Assembly: GCA_016714905.1 (NCBI GenBank)
Contig: JADKBW010000004.1
Coordinates: forward strand, 62,001 to 126,000
Direction of reading: 5' to 3'
Source: Flavobacterium sp.
GTDB lineage: Bacteria > Bacteroidota > Bacteroidia > Flavobacteriales > Flavobacteriaceae
DNA length: 64,000 nt
The notes under the pieces are model-generated. The model saw only the letters and a program-made list of their open reading frames with translations. It was not told the DNA's origin and searched no databases. The translations under genes were made by a program, and so were the position numbers. Shown here one piece after another: positions 47,062-58,111 of the stretch (positions are counted from its first letter, which is position 1; each line of letters begins with the position of its first letter).

Positions 47062-47790
47062 CTAAAAAGCAGAAAAATGTTCTTCTAATTTTTTGGCTTT
47101 TGGAAAGAGGATATTGTTTTCCAGATGAATGTGTTTGTGCAAATCTTGTTCAAACTCTTGTAGCATTAAAAAAGTGATTTTGTAGGTGTTACAAGCATCT
47201 TTTGGCGGTGTATAATTGTCGGTTAATTTTGAAATTTTATTGTAACGTTCTCCTTCATTTTCATGTTCATCCATCATCATAGCGATAGGATTTTCGATTT
47301 TGCCAAAATTGGGTTGTTCTATTGGTGCATTTTCTCTTATTGCTCGTCCTATTTTTTTTATGTAGGGAAATAAGATTAGTTCTTCTTTTTTCATGTGCTG
47401 TGCTAATGATCCTCCGCCACTTTTGAACAAGTCCGTAATTTCTAATAATTCTGGATGCCTTTCACCATGAACTTTGCACAGTTTTTCTAAAAACTGCAAA
47501 ATAGTTGCGGTTTTTTCCACGATATAGCGATGGTGTTGGTATTCGATATAGTCTACTAAAAGATCCAAACTCCAAGAATAAAAATCGACAGCAGTATCAT
47601 CTAAAGTATCTAGGATTAGATTGATTTCGCTTTTAATGACATCGATGTCTAATCCTTTTTTTTGGCAAACTTCTTCTAAAGTTATATTGCCTTTACAACA
47701 AAAATCAATTTGATGTTTTGAAAAAACAGCTGCAGTTCTGAAATCTTTTGCAACATATTCGCCGATCGTTTGTTTATCTAATGTTTCCAT
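47062..47790 (-). CDS. ric: Iron-sulfur cluster repair di-iron protein RIC (ScdA/YtfE)
   Basis: 242 residues. An N-terminal DUF542 domain (KQTIGEYVAKDFRTAAVFSKHQIDFCCKG, residues 5-34, with the CC pair) is followed by a hemerythrin-like domain with conserved His and Glu (YIEYQHHRYIVEK, HGERHPEL, MKKEELILFPYIKK, DEHENEGERY, HKHIHLENNILFPKA). RIC repairs Fe-S clusters damaged by NO or peroxide and may release NO. It sits at the head of the RIC-nrdD-nrdG run behind a predicted Crp/Fnr promoter. Confidence 0.92.
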   Translation of the reverse strand: METLDKQTIGEYVAKDFRTAAVFSKHQIDFCCKGNITLEEVCQKKGLDIDVIKSEINLILDTLDDTAVDFYSWSLDLLVDYIEYQHHRYIVEKTATILQFLEKLCKVHGERHPELLEITDLFKSGGGSLAQHMKKEELILFPYIKKIGRAIRENAPIEQPNFGKIENPIAMMMDEHENEGERYNKISKLTDNYTPPKDACNTYKITFLMLQEFEQDLHKHIHLENNILFPKAKKLEEHFSAF

Positions 47791-47806
47791 TTGTCTTTTT
47801 TTATTT

Positions 47807-47814
47807 CAAATTTA
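47807..47814 (-). promoter_or_regulatory. -7 box TAAATTTG of the RIC gene
   Basis: An exact TAnnTTTG on the minus strand, 17 bp upstream of the RIC ATG, 37.5 bp from the centre of the palindrome at 47838-47851. Confidence 0.7.
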
Positions 47815-47837
47815 CTGGATTAGGATTATCCGGATGT

Positions 47838-47851
47838 ATGATAGTAATCAT
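47838..47851 (-). promoter_or_regulatory. Crp/Fnr-type operator ATGATAGTAATCAT (RIC side)
   Basis: An ATGA-N6-TCAT palindrome phased to the TAAATTTG box in front of the RIC gene. It is one of two such sites in this 363-bp divergent region. Confidence 0.75.
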
Positions 47852-47905
47852 ATTGTAACAGCAAACTTTTAAATTCTTTGGTAATGTAAAAAAAGACTGA
47901 GAATT

Positions 47906-47919
47906 ATGATTTACATCAT
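47906..47919 (+). promoter_or_regulatory. Crp/Fnr-type operator ATGATTTACATCAT (tryptophanase side)
   Basis: An ATGA-N6-TCAT palindrome. Its centre is 36.5 bp from the last base of CAACTTTG (47942-47949), a -7-like box pointing towards tnaA. This predicts a start near 47954 and a leader of about 200 nt. Confidence 0.68.
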
Positions 47920-47953
47920 ATGAAGATAAGATGTGAAACAGCAACTTTGCGCT

Positions 47954-48042
47954 ATGAAACTGTGGAAAAATATTAGCAAACATCCTTCGTAATTTTTACA
48001 GCTCTTGTAATCACATGGTGGTTATTTCCTCTATTTAATTAA
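47954..48042 (+). other. Possible small membrane peptide or leader ORF upstream of tryptophanase
   Basis: ATG 47954 opens MKLWKNISKHPS and a TAA at 47990. With one extra base near 47988-47993 it would continue IFTALVITWWLFPLFN, a single-pass membrane peptide of about 29 residues. The ATG lies at the start predicted from the phased -7 box, and the 12-residue version contains a Trp codon upstream of a tryptophanase gene. It could be a damaged small gene, a leader peptide or chance. Conservation would decide. Confidence 0.3.
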
Positions 48043-48153
48043 ATGCAATTTCCTCTTTTACTAAAACGCGAGGAATTCAAAACTGCACTGACTACCACCA
48101 AATAATTTATTGCACATACTAAATGAATCAAAAAACACAATTAAAATTTATAA

Positions 48154-50921
<2,768 letters not shown>

Positions 50922-50939
50922 TATTTTAAACTATTGTTT

Positions 50940-51875
50940 ATGGAAAATGCAAAGCTTAAAGAGAAAATTTTAGCATTGAGAAAAGAGAAGAATGTTGTTT
51001 TATTATCACATTATTACCAAAAACCTGAAATTCAAGAGATAGCTGATTATGTGGGAGATAGTTTGGGGCTATCACAAGAGGCAGCAAAAACGAATGCAAA
51101 GATTATTCTATTTGCTGGTGTTCATTTTATGGCGGAAACAGCAAAAATTTTAAATCCAAAAAAGAAAGTAATTCTTCCCGATTTAAGTGCTGGTTGCTCG
51201 TTAGCAGATTCTTGCCCTGCTCATCTATTCGAAAAATTTATTAAGGCACATCCCGATCATATTGTGATAACCTACATAAATTGTTCAGCAGAAATTAAAG
51301 CTATGAGCCACATAGTTTGCACCTCCTCAAATGCCCTAAAAATCGTTGAATCTGTTCCAGAAAATATTCCAATCATTTTTGCACCCGACAAAAATCTAGG
51401 GAATTACATTATTCAAAAAACAGGAAGAAAAATGGTTCTTTGGGATGGTTCCTGCGTCGTTCATGAAGCCTTTTCATTAGACAAAGTTATTGCACTTCAT
51501 CAGTTGCATCCTGATGCAAAAATTATTGCGCATCCCGAATCGGAAAGTCAAATTCTTGATACCGCAATCTATATTGGTTCAACAGCAGGTATGATTGCGT
51601 ATGTCAAAAACAGTCCGTTTACTAAGTTTATAGTTGCCACAGAAGTAGGGATTTTATACAAAATGCAACAAGAGGTTCCTGATAAGATTTTAATTCCAGC
51701 GCCATCGTACGAGAAAAATACTTGTGCTTGTGGTGAATGTGGCTTTATGAAAGTGAATACTTTACAAAAAGTTTACGATTGTTTACTATATGAGTCGCCA
51801 GAAATTATAATTTCAAAAATGATTCAAAAAAAAGCACTTATTCCGATTAGACGTATGTTAGATTTGTCAAAATGA
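50940..51875 (+). CDS. nadA: Quinolinate synthase NadA
   Basis: 311 residues from ATG 50940 (the two codons before it, TTG TTT, are unlikely). Conserved [4Fe-4S] cysteines are in [22 protein letters not shown] and [34 protein letters not shown] and FAPDKNLG are family hallmarks. It condenses iminoaspartate with dihydroxyacetone phosphate to quinolinate. Its end overlaps nadB by 4 bp. Confidence 0.92.
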   Translation: MENAKLKEKILALRKEKNVVLLSHYYQKPEIQEIADYVGDSLGLSQEAAKTNAKIILFAGVHFMAETAKILNPKKKVILPDLSAGCSLADSCPAHLFEKFIKAHPDHIVITYINCSAEIKAMSHIVCTSSNALKIVESVPENIPIIFAPDKNLGNYIIQKTGRKMVLWDGSCVVHEAFSLDKVIALHQLHPDAKIIAHPESESQILDTAIYIGSTAGMIAYVKNSPFTKFIVATEVGILYKMQQEVPDKILIPAPSYEKNTCACGECGFMKVNTLQKVYDCLLYESPEIIISKMIQKKALIPIRRMLDLSK

Positions 51876-53395
51876 TTACTGAAACAGATTATTTAGTTAT
51901 AGGTTCTGGTATCGCAGGATTAACATTTGCTATAAAAATTGCAACACAATTTCCTGAGAAAACAATAATCATCGTCACGAAATCTGCTGAAGAAGAAAGC
52001 AACACCAAATATGCTCAAGGCGGTATTGCAGTAGTTCACAATTTTGAAGAGGATAATTTCAATATGCATATAAATGATACCCTTATTTGTGGTGATGGTT
52101 TATGTAATTTAGAGGTTGTAGAAATGGTGGTAAAGGATGGTCCCAAAAGAGTCCTGGAATTAATTGATTGGGGAGCTAATTTTGATAAAAATATAGCGGG
52201 AAATTTAGACTTAGGGCGAGAAGGCGGACATACCAAAAACCGAGTGGTGCATCATAAAGACCATACTGGAATTGAAATTGAAAGGATTATTTTGGAAGAA
52301 ACCCATCGATCAAAAAATATTATACTTCTCGATTTTCATTTTGCATTAGAATTAATAGTGAAAAACAACCGTTGTTTGGGGTCGTATGTTTTGAATGAAA
52401 AAACAAATGAAATTTTAATCTTTAAGGCAGATTTTACAATTTTAGCAACAGGAGGAATTGGTCAAGTTTATGGACATACTACCAATCCAATTATTGCTAC
52501 TGGAGATGGGATTGCCATGGCAAATCGAGCCAAAGCTAAGATTATGGATATGGAATTTATTCAATTTCATCCAACAGCATTATACACGAAAGAACACAAA
52601 TCAACATTTTTAATTTCTGAGGCTGTTCGCGGTTTTGGAGCCTATTTGAGAACAAAAAATGGCAAACGATTTATGCTTGATTACGATAGTCGTGGCGAAT
52701 TGGCTTCGAGAGATATTGTATCAAGAAGTATTGTGAAGGAATTAAAAAAGTCAAAGGATGTCTGCGTCTATTTAGATTGTACTCATCTGGATTTGGCTGC
52801 GTTTAAGAAGCAATTCCCTGTGATTTACAGTCGATGTAAAGAAGTTGGAATTGAAATATTTTTTAACTGGATTCCTGTAGTTCCGGCACAGCATTACCTA
52901 TGTGGAGGTATTTCTGTTGATTTAAACGGACAAACAACAGTAGCTAATTTATTTGCATGTGGTGAATGTTCCCGAACAGGGTTGCATGGTGCAAACAGAT
53001 TAGCCTCGAATTCTCTGCTAGAAGCATTAGTATATTCTGAAAGAATCTACAGACACTTATCTGAAGCATCTTTTAAAATCGAAACAAGAAAAGATGATTT
53101 TTTAAGTTGGCATGAGTCCGATAAACCTATTTTAGATGAACATTACATCTCAGATACTACAATGCTTTTACAATCTTTAATGCAACAAAACGTTGGAGTT
53201 GTCCGAAATAATATAGATTTAAATTCAGCAAAAAGACAATTGGAAATTTGGAAAAAAGAAGTTTCTAAAATGATTGTTGATTATACAATTACTAAAGAGA
53301 TGTATGAATTGTTAAATATGATTGAAGTGAGTTTATTGATTGTAACAGCATCTATTTCAAGAGATCAAAATTGTGGTGGATTTGTGAAAATTTAG
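51872..53395 (+). CDS. nadB: L-aspartate oxidase NadB
   Basis: 507 residues, a little shorter than typical NadB. FAD site [13 protein letters not shown], then [43 protein letters not shown] and the C-terminal [23 protein letters not shown]. It oxidises aspartate to iminoaspartate with oxygen or, without oxygen, fumarate. It is translationally coupled to nadA. This operon would allow NAD synthesis under anoxia. Confidence 0.92.
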   Translation: MITETDYLVIGSGIAGLTFAIKIATQFPEKTIIIVTKSAEEESNTKYAQGGIAVVHNFEEDNFNMHINDTLICGDGLCNLEVVEMVVKDGPKRVLELIDWGANFDKNIAGNLDLGREGGHTKNRVVHHKDHTGIEIERIILEETHRSKNIILLDFHFALELIVKNNRCLGSYVLNEKTNEILIFKADFTILATGGIGQVYGHTTNPIIATGDGIAMANRAKAKIMDMEFIQFHPTALYTKEHKSTFLISEAVRGFGAYLRTKNGKRFMLDYDSRGELASRDIVSRSIVKELKKSKDVCVYLDCTHLDLAAFKKQFPVIYSRCKEVGIEIFFNWIPVVPAQHYLCGGISVDLNGQTTVANLFACGECSRTGLHGANRLASNSLLEALVYSERIYRHLSEASFKIETRKDDFLSWHESDKPILDEHYISDTTMLLQSLMQQNVGVVRNNIDLNSAKRQLEIWKKEVSKMIVDYTITKEMYELLNMIEVSLLIVTASISRDQNCGGFVKI

Positions 53396-53668
53396 ATTTT
53401 TTTATTCCGCATAGTAGAAAAAAGCTACCGAAAATTAGCGTCGTAACCATTGTCATAGCTATGACAGTTGTCTGAAAAGGTCCCAAATTTTCTTTGTCAG
53501 AAGTACATTGTGGAAAAAAATCAAGCGGTGAGTTGATTGCAAAGGAAATAGCTGTCGCCCGTAAAAATAGTTTTATAGAAATTGGTAACGCTGAGGTTGA
53601 AAACAAAAACCAATTTGAAATGAAATCCCAAATATCTTCGTAGTCATCATTCCATTTGGCATTATCAT
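53352..53668 (-). CDS. Hidden small membrane protein, probable frameshift
   Basis: The intact frame (from 53606) gives 84 residues with a hydrophobic C-terminal segment (TTVIAMTMVTTLIFGSFFLLCG). Upstream, MIMPNGMMTTKIFGISFQIG lies in another frame. One extra T in the five-base run at 53605-53609 joins it to FLFSTSALPISIKLFL. Joined, it is a membrane protein of about 105 residues with two or three segments. The C-terminus overlaps the nadB end by 44 bp, which is odd and could mean another indel. I recognise no family; it could also be chance. Confidence 0.3.
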
Positions 53669-53834
53669 TCCATCAGCGTATCTACTAGCTCATAGAAATT
53701 TGCTTTTGAAACTGATAATCTTCGATACCTCTTTATTTTTAATGAACTCGTTAGCTAATTTTTAAAAAACAATCGCTTTCCTATAAAAATAGAGTGGAAT
53801 TATAAGAAAAAATATTAGAAAGGAATATCAGCTG
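53669..53834. other. Intergenic stretch without recognised content
   Basis: AT-rich, between the possible small membrane gene and the end of the globin gene. No ORF, hairpin or box stands out. Confidence 0.4.
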
Positions 53835-54209
53835 TTACAATGACAATGTCTTATACATCATCGCTGTGGCGATATTTATGGCTCTATTTTTTATTTCCTC
53901 GGCTTTTGGTCCTTCAAAATGTTGGTTTACGGTTTTGTTGAACAGATCAATCCAATGCTGAAAATGCGCTTTGGTCATGGTGCTTTTTTCGTGTAATTCC
54001 TTATGTTTCGCCATGGGATTTCCTTCGTAATTTCCGGTGGAAAAAAGGATGTTTTCCCAGAAGTCGTACATTTTTGGCAAATGGAGTTCCCAATTTACAT
54101 GCGCTACATCGTTGAATAAATAGCCAATCACATCGTCGTTTTTTACGATATCATAAAAGGCGTTTACCAATTTTTCGATGTCTTTTCTATTTCTGATATC
54201 TGTTTTCAT
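53835..54209 (-). CDS. Group III truncated haemoglobin
   Basis: 124 residues. The proximal histidine lies in MAKHKELHEKS, with MYDFWENILFSTGNYEGNPM and HFQHWIDLFN typical of group III globins (Ctb-like). It binds haem and may scavenge NO or O2 for the N2O reductase system. It follows nosY by 3 bp and is probably the last gene of the nos operon. Confidence 0.85.
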   Translation of the reverse strand: MKTDIRNRKDIEKLVNAFYDIVKNDDVIGYLFNDVAHVNWELHLPKMYDFWENILFSTGNYEGNPMAKHKELHEKSTMTKAHFQHWIDLFNKTVNQHFEGPKAEEIKNRAINIATAMMYKTLSL

Positions 54210-54212
54210 TGG

Positions 54213-54979
54213 TTACAAATCTTTGGTTTTAAACTTCTTTAAGGAGATAATAAAAGGTAAGATTGCCCACAAACTGAGCAGCACAAACGACGCAATCAAT
54301 CCTATAGTCGTTCCGAAAAAATCTTTGAAAATAGCACCCGTGTAGCCCATCATCGCAGAAACATCAAGATGCAATAGCATTTGAACTCGTGCCAAATCGA
54401 TTGGACTCAATGCCGTGATGAGTACCATCGCGTTTTCGATTGGATAATCTTGAAATTGAAACAATAAAAACAAAACCAATCCATCAAAAGCAGCGCAAAA
54501 AACAACCAAGTCATGATGGCGATTCCGATTCCTTTCGCTTTATCGCGCGTGATTATTGAACTCAAAAATGCCAATGCGGTAAAAATAATTGTGATCAAAC
54601 AACCATTGATGAGCATCATCACGCCAATGCTATCGGGCGAGTTGATTAACAATGGAATTCCAGCACCGACGAAGAAAGCCATAATCATCGACAGCGAAAG
54701 TCCAAGGAATAAGCTGACCCATATTTTTCCGCGTTTGATGGGTTGGCTCAACAATAGTTCGATAAACTCAGCACTATTGTATAAATAAATCGTCGCAAAA
54801 AGTATCGAGACTAATGGCACTGTAAATAAAATTACATTCAAAATGGTCAAGATTCCTTTGGCGGAATTGTCTTCTAGGGCAAACGAGCTCCATGATAGAA
54901 CGGCAAGAATTAAGGCGTACGCCAAAACAATTTTACTTTTTAGAATGTCGATTAGAATGATTTTTATAATGCGATTCAT
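54213..54979 (-). CDS. nosY: NosY, ABC-2 permease of the nos cluster (one frameshift)
   Basis: About 255 residues with six membrane segments. The frame slips in the T-run complementary to A4 at 54486-54489. A fifth T gives WLFFALLFDGLVLFLLFQ without a gap. Conserved text includes IVLAYALILAVLSWSSFALED, ELLLSQPIKRGKIWVSLFLG and the C-terminal NAMVLITALSPIDLARV...GTTIG. NosFY with NosD supplies sulfur for the CuZ site of NosZ. It is 5 bp downstream of nosF. Confidence 0.85.
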
Positions 54980-54984
54980 GATTC

Positions 54985-55739
54985 TTAAATGCTTGTTTCC
55001 ATTACTCTCGTAGTTTCCTGCTGATTCTGTTTGAACGCTTTGTATTTTAATATACTGGCAATGGCTTTTGATATTTTATCTTCGTTTGTCTCTTCTTTTA
55101 AAGTGGCGACTTTTTTATGAAAGTAGACCTCACCGTCTTGCATAAATATAATTTCGGTGATTAAATCGTCGAGTTCACTTAACAAATGCGAGGTGATAAA
55201 AATCAATTTTCCTTTGTCTTTTCCTCTGATGATTTTTTCTTTCAATATCTCCGCTGCCAAAGGATCTAAGCCTGCGGTTGGTTCGTCTAAGATGAGCACT
55301 TCGGGGTTGAATAAAAATGCCAAAACGGCGCTTACTTTTTGCGTTGTTCCTCCAGACAAGGTTCGCATTTGTTTGTCGAATAGGGCTTCGAGTTGAAATG
55401 CTTTCAGCAAATCTACATCTAAAGGCTTGTTGCTGTTCCTGATTTTCTGGATCATTTCGATGATCTGACCAATCGTCATATTGTCGGGATAGCGACCAAT
55501 TTGGGGCATATAGCCGATATTTTCACGGTATAAATAGTCCCTAAAATCGATTTTCCATCGAATTCGATAACACCTTTCTGTGGTAAAACCATTCCCAAAA
55601 TGGATTTGATTAGCGTGGTCTTCCCACAACCATTTGGACCAATTAGCGCAATACATTCTCCTTTTTTACAGGATAGGTTGATGTTTTTTAGCACTTCTAG
55701 TTTGCCGAATTTCTTGCTCAAATTTTTTATCTCGATCAT
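54985..55739 (-). CDS. nosF: NosF, ABC ATPase of the nos cluster (one frameshift)
   Basis: About 250 residues. Walker A GPNGCGKT is in the first frame (MIEIKNLSKKFGKLEVL onward). A missing base in the G-run complementary to CCC at 55539-55541 splits it from DYLYRENIGYMPQIGRYPDN; with GGGG the two join as GKSILGDYLYREN. The signature is LSGGTTQKV, Walker B VLILDEPTAGLDP, and switch HLLSELDD. It energises NosY. Confidence 0.87.
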
Positions 55740-56968
55740 AGTGGCAGCGATTTCATTAAGGGCGTTTTATCTATAAAATTATCTGGCGTGATACTAGGCA
55801 AAACTTTCTCGGATTTGTCTAATAGCGTAATCATAAAACTTCGGTAAAGCAACATGGCGGCAGGTGTATTTTCAATCAATATCGCAAACAAACTCAGCGG
55901 ATGATAAGGCACATCGCCGAGGCCGTTTTTATCTAAATCGTAGCCTTCGTATTTGTCCCAATAGTTCGCGTTGAAAGTGTTTAAAACCAAGCTACCGTTG
56001 GTACTAATGTCGAAAGTGTTTTTTAAATAATTGTTATTTACAATTTCGTTTTCCATGCAACTGGCTTGAATTTTCATTCCCCATCCATTCGATTCAAAGA
56101 CATTCTTTTCCACTTTTATGCGAGAGGTTCCTTCCATGTATATTCCGGAAGTGTTGCGTGCGAATTTGTTATTATAAATGTAGCTGTCTGCAATTTCTTT
56201 AAGTAGTAAACCATAGGCCGAGTCGCCCCAATTTTCTTCAAAATAGTTATTGAACATTTTGACGTTTTTGGTGAACATTACCGCCACGCCAGCACCGTTA
56301 TTTTTGAACACATTGGTGATGTAGTCATCGTCGTTGGAAAACATAAAATGCAGACCGTAGCGAATGTTTTTACAAGAAATGTTTCTCCAAATAATCGAGT
56401 GGGTTACAAATTCAAAGTAAATTCCATCGCGATGTCCTGTAATGTTGTTGGCAATGATTTGTAGGTTGTTGCTTTTCCAGCAGTGAATGCCATTGCCTAT
56501 GAGCTGTTCTTGTTTGCCGTAGGCGCTCACTTTATTGTTTTTAACTAGGCAGTTGGTGCAATTTTGAAGATAGATGCCGAAAAAATTATTGTCGAGGATA
56601 TTGTTTTCGATTGTTACGAAAGATCTGTCATAGACTTTAATGCCACAAGGATCATCTAATGTTGCATACCCTGAATTGATGATTTTAAATCCTTTTACGA
56701 TGACGCTATCGGCACTGATAGAGACAACTTCGTGTTTTTTTTCGCCATCAAGCGTTGGAAAGTTTTTACCGATGAACACGATTTTTTTGTTAATGAGAAT
56801 ATTACCTTCTTTGTAAATGGCGTTATAGACCAAAATCGTATCGCCATCAACTGCCATCAGTAGCGCCTGCTTGATTTTTTTACACGGAAATTGATTTCCT
56901 ACCGAAATGGTTTTAGCATTTGCGACGGAGAATAGGAAGGCGCATAGTATCAGTAACAATTTTTTCAT
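55736..56968 (-). CDS. nosD: NosD, periplasmic copper-site maturation protein
   Basis: 410 residues with signal MKKLLLILCAFLFSVANA. Right-handed beta-helix repeats (CASH/NosD repeats) run through residues 60-330 with N-rich turns such as NNFFGIYLQNCTNCLVKNN and NRDGIYFEF-like segments. NosD acts with NosFY in assembling the NosZ CuZ cluster. Its end overlaps the nosF start by 4 bp. Confidence 0.9.
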   Translation of the reverse strand: MKKLLLILCAFLFSVANAKTISVGNQFPCKKIKQALLMAVDGDTILVYNAIYKEGNILINKKIVFIGKNFPTLDGEKKHEVVSISADSVIVKGFKIINSGYATLDDPCGIKVYDRSFVTIENNILDNNFFGIYLQNCTNCLVKNNKVSAYGKQEQLIGNGIHCWKSNNLQIIANNITGHRDGIYFEFVTHSIIWRNISCKNIRYGLHFMFSNDDDYITNVFKNNGAGVAVMFTKNVKMFNNYFEENWGDSAYGLLLKEIADSYIYNNKFARNTSGIYMEGTSRIKVEKNVFESNGWGMKIQASCMENEIVNNNYLKNTFDISTNGSLVLNTFNANYWDKYEGYDLDKNGLGDVPYHPLSLFAILIENTPAAMLLYRSFMITLLDKSEKVLPSITPDNFIDKTPLMKSLPL

Positions 56969-57394
56969 TTAATAGGAATTATACATTTCTTCCCAAGTCA
57001 AGACTTTAGCATTTAATTTACCTTTGAATTCTCCTTGGATCTTCGGTGATGCAAAAGCCGCACAATTGCCTCGCATTGGTGAATGGATGATGCCGCCTTG
57101 CAGTAGAAAACATTTTTCAATTGAAATAAAGGAATTTTCTTTTGTATAGTCGTTTACGAAAAAGGCTTCATACGGAACAACGGTATTTGATTTTGCAAAT
57201 TGAATCATGCATGCTATATCGTCAAACTTGTAATGTCTGCCTTTTTGTGTAATCAATTGTGCGGCAAACTTACCGTTTGAAATCGTCATTTTACAGAAGT
57301 CGCAGGCATCAGCATTGAGCTTAATAAGTTTCGGTTCTTTAGGGCCACATGACATTACAAAAATTGCTGTAAGTAAGGAAAGGAATATTTTCAT
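56969..57394 (-). CDS. nosL: NosL copper chaperone lipoprotein
   Basis: 141 residues from ATG 57394 (MKIFLSLLTAIFVMSC, lipobox VMSC). The longer frame adds 75 residues that merely overlap the upstream gene in another frame. The copper motif C-D-F-C-K-M is present (NADACDFCKMTISNGKFAAQLI), followed by YKFDDIACMIQFAK. NosL delivers Cu(I) to NosZ. Confidence 0.9.
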   Translation of the reverse strand: MKIFLSLLTAIFVMSCGPKEPKLIKLNADACDFCKMTISNGKFAAQLITQKGRHYKFDDIACMIQFAKSNTVVPYEAFFVNDYTKENSFISIEKCFLLQGGIIHSPMRGNCAAFASPKIQGEFKGKLNAKVLTWEEMYNSY

Positions 57395-57405
57395 AAAAGT
57401 GCGTA

Positions 57406-57993
57406 TTATTTCCTTTTTGGGAACAATTGATATTCTTTTAGAACAATAAACAGTAATAATAGGCCGCAAATAATCAAGAACCATCCACCAATGTCGGGTA
57501 TCGAGTAGGCTCCGAAGTTTAGCATTTGTTTGTAGCCGATTAGCGGTGGTTGATAGGCCATTCCTGGTACTTTTATCGCTGCATTGGGATCGAGGTTGTG
57601 TCCGTATTCGTAATTCCATCTGTAAAAATCGATGGCGGCTAGAACAACGAAGAGGATGTAGAAAATGAGGAATCCCAAGACCGCTTTTTTATTGGCGATG
57701 AAAATTAAGAGCATGGAAATTAAACCCAGACCACCGAAAATATAGGGTAACACTGTAAATTCAAAGAAGTTTTCTGAATGCAACGTTGCCATTCCGATGT
57801 AATGATTTAGGCCGTTGATGATTTCAACATCACCACCGATTTTATTGGCATGTAAACGCAAGACCAAACCTTCAGGATATTGTGGCGCGTCGAGTTGAAT
57901 TTGCCACATAGGTACAAATAGCGCCCCGATAAATAAAGCTGCGACAACCAATAGCATCACTTTGGACACTACTGAAATTTTAGATTTTTCCAT
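57406..57993 (-). CDS. Nos-cluster membrane protein, about 195 residues
   Basis: Four to five membrane segments. After the first (VMLLVVAALFIGALFVPMW) comes a periplasmic loop with QIQLDAPQYPEGLVLRLHANKIGG and NGLNHYIGM; a later loop contains AIDFYRWNYEYGHNLDPNAAIK. The Met/His/Asp loop is suggestive of metal contact. It lies between nosZ and nosL, the usual place for a conserved membrane protein in clade II nos clusters, but I cannot assign it to NosB or another name with certainty. Confidence 0.7.
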   Translation of the reverse strand: MEKSKISVVSKVMLLVVAALFIGALFVPMWQIQLDAPQYPEGLVLRLHANKIGGDVEIINGLNHYIGMATLHSENFFEFTVLPYIFGGLGLISMLLIFIANKKAVLGFLIFYILFVVLAAIDFYRWNYEYGHNLDPNAAIKVPGMAYQPPLIGYKQMLNFGAYSIPDIGGWFLIICGLLLLFIVLKEYQLFPKRK

Positions 57994-58111
57994 TTTTTAT
58001 TTTTTGAAAAGGCGTTTAAAAAAGATGAACCATTAAGCGATTAATTTGTACAAGTATTACCTGACAACTTCAATTTCTTAATGGTTCAAAATGTTTTTAC
58101 TTTTTATTAAT

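Noticed and set aside
47801..47983. 60-residue ORF on the minus strand in the RIC/tnaA gap
   Set aside because: It would run through both palindromes and a -7 box and has no coding character.
56969..57619. Extended N-terminus of NosL overlapping the upstream gene
   Set aside because: The extra 75 residues have no NosL similarity and would precede a clear lipoprotein signal at 57394.
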